Shown: positions 63,801-64,000 of the stretch, in pieces
Layout of the letters: every line of letters begins with the position of its first letter
Position numbering within the stretch: the stretch's first letter is position 1
Source: Montifringilla adamsi
Lineage: Eukaryota; Chordata; Aves; Passeriformes; Passeridae
NCBI GenBank assembly: GCA_017590115.1
Contig: JAGGNK010006449.1
Coordinates: 1 to 64,000 of the forward strand
Length of the DNA stretch: 64,000 nt
Direction: 5' to 3'
Program-made: the position numbers and the translations under genes
The notes under the pieces: generated by a model
Database searches by the model: none
The model's input: only the letters and a program-made list of their open reading frames with translations
What the model was told of the DNA's origin: nothing

Positions 63801-64000
63801 GGGAGATACATTCTGTCAATGGGCCATTGAGTGTCTCTGCATGGCTGATAAAATTACATCATCCCATTGGGAGATGCTCCACCCAGGGGAGGAGCCAAGC
63901 ATTCCTATCTGGCTATAATCTGACATTTGGAACACCATAGTCAGCCTTTTCCCACTGCATTCCCAAATGAGCAGCTTTCTTTTCCACTGGATTCCCAAAG
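63800..64000 (+). mobile_element. LTR-like fragment at the window end
   Basis: Contains two related segments, CCACTGCATTCCCAAATGAG and CCACTGGATTCCCAAAG, a phrase I associate with songbird ERVL-type LTRs. The element runs out of the window. Confidence 0.35.

Overview
The window is vertebrate nuclear DNA, almost certainly from a bird and most likely a songbird (passerine). Its genes have short exons with GT-AG introns and CpG-rich promoters. The dispersed repeats are CR1 LINE fragments, and several LTR pieces resemble passerine ERVL elements as I remember them. The gene order PPIH - YBX1 - CLDN19 - P3H1 - C1orf50 is the known order of human 1p34.2. Intergenic distances are short and GC-rich minisatellites are frequent, as on an avian microchromosome.

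Layout. 1-3100: repeats only (an alternating inverted-repeat family, purine/pyrimidine simple repeats, a G-rich minisatellite). 3125-5059 (+): a compact, nearly intronless HIPK-family kinase gene that is not part of the human synteny block. 5.1-14.2 kb: non-coding, including an exact 1,086-bp tandem duplication ending in long GGAT arrays and CR1 fragments. The duplicated unit holds an unrecognised minus-strand terminal-exon candidate. 14538-23765 (+): PPIH, ten exons. 27361-36635 (+): YBX1, eight exons, under a CpG island with four CCAAT boxes. 39392-41478 (-): a claudin closely resembling CLDN16. 43-48 kb: LTR-rich intergenic DNA. 49656-51870 (-): CLDN19. 53552-61051 (-): P3H1, fifteen exons. 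61243-end (+): first two coding exons of C1orf50, divergent from P3H1 with 191 bp between start codons.

I reconstructed complete reading frames across the splice sites for PPIH (177 aa), YBX1 (320 aa), the CLDN16-like gene (202 aa), CLDN19 (210 aa) and P3H1 (730 aa). All junctions keep frame, and lengths agree closely with the human proteins where I could compare them; the CLDN16-like tail is shorter.

Functional themes. PPIH acts in the spliceosome, YBX1 in mRNA packaging and Y-box transcription, and P3H1 in collagen modification in the endoplasmic reticulum. The two claudins are the most interesting pairing. In mammals CLDN16 and CLDN19 form a cation-selective tight-junction pore in kidney but lie on different chromosomes; here a CLDN16-like gene lies directly beside CLDN19 on the same strand. 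The second unusual item is the HIPK-like gene: a kinase domain with little else, lacking the introns expected of a HIPK parent, and carrying a 171-nt intron candidate that is itself open in frame.
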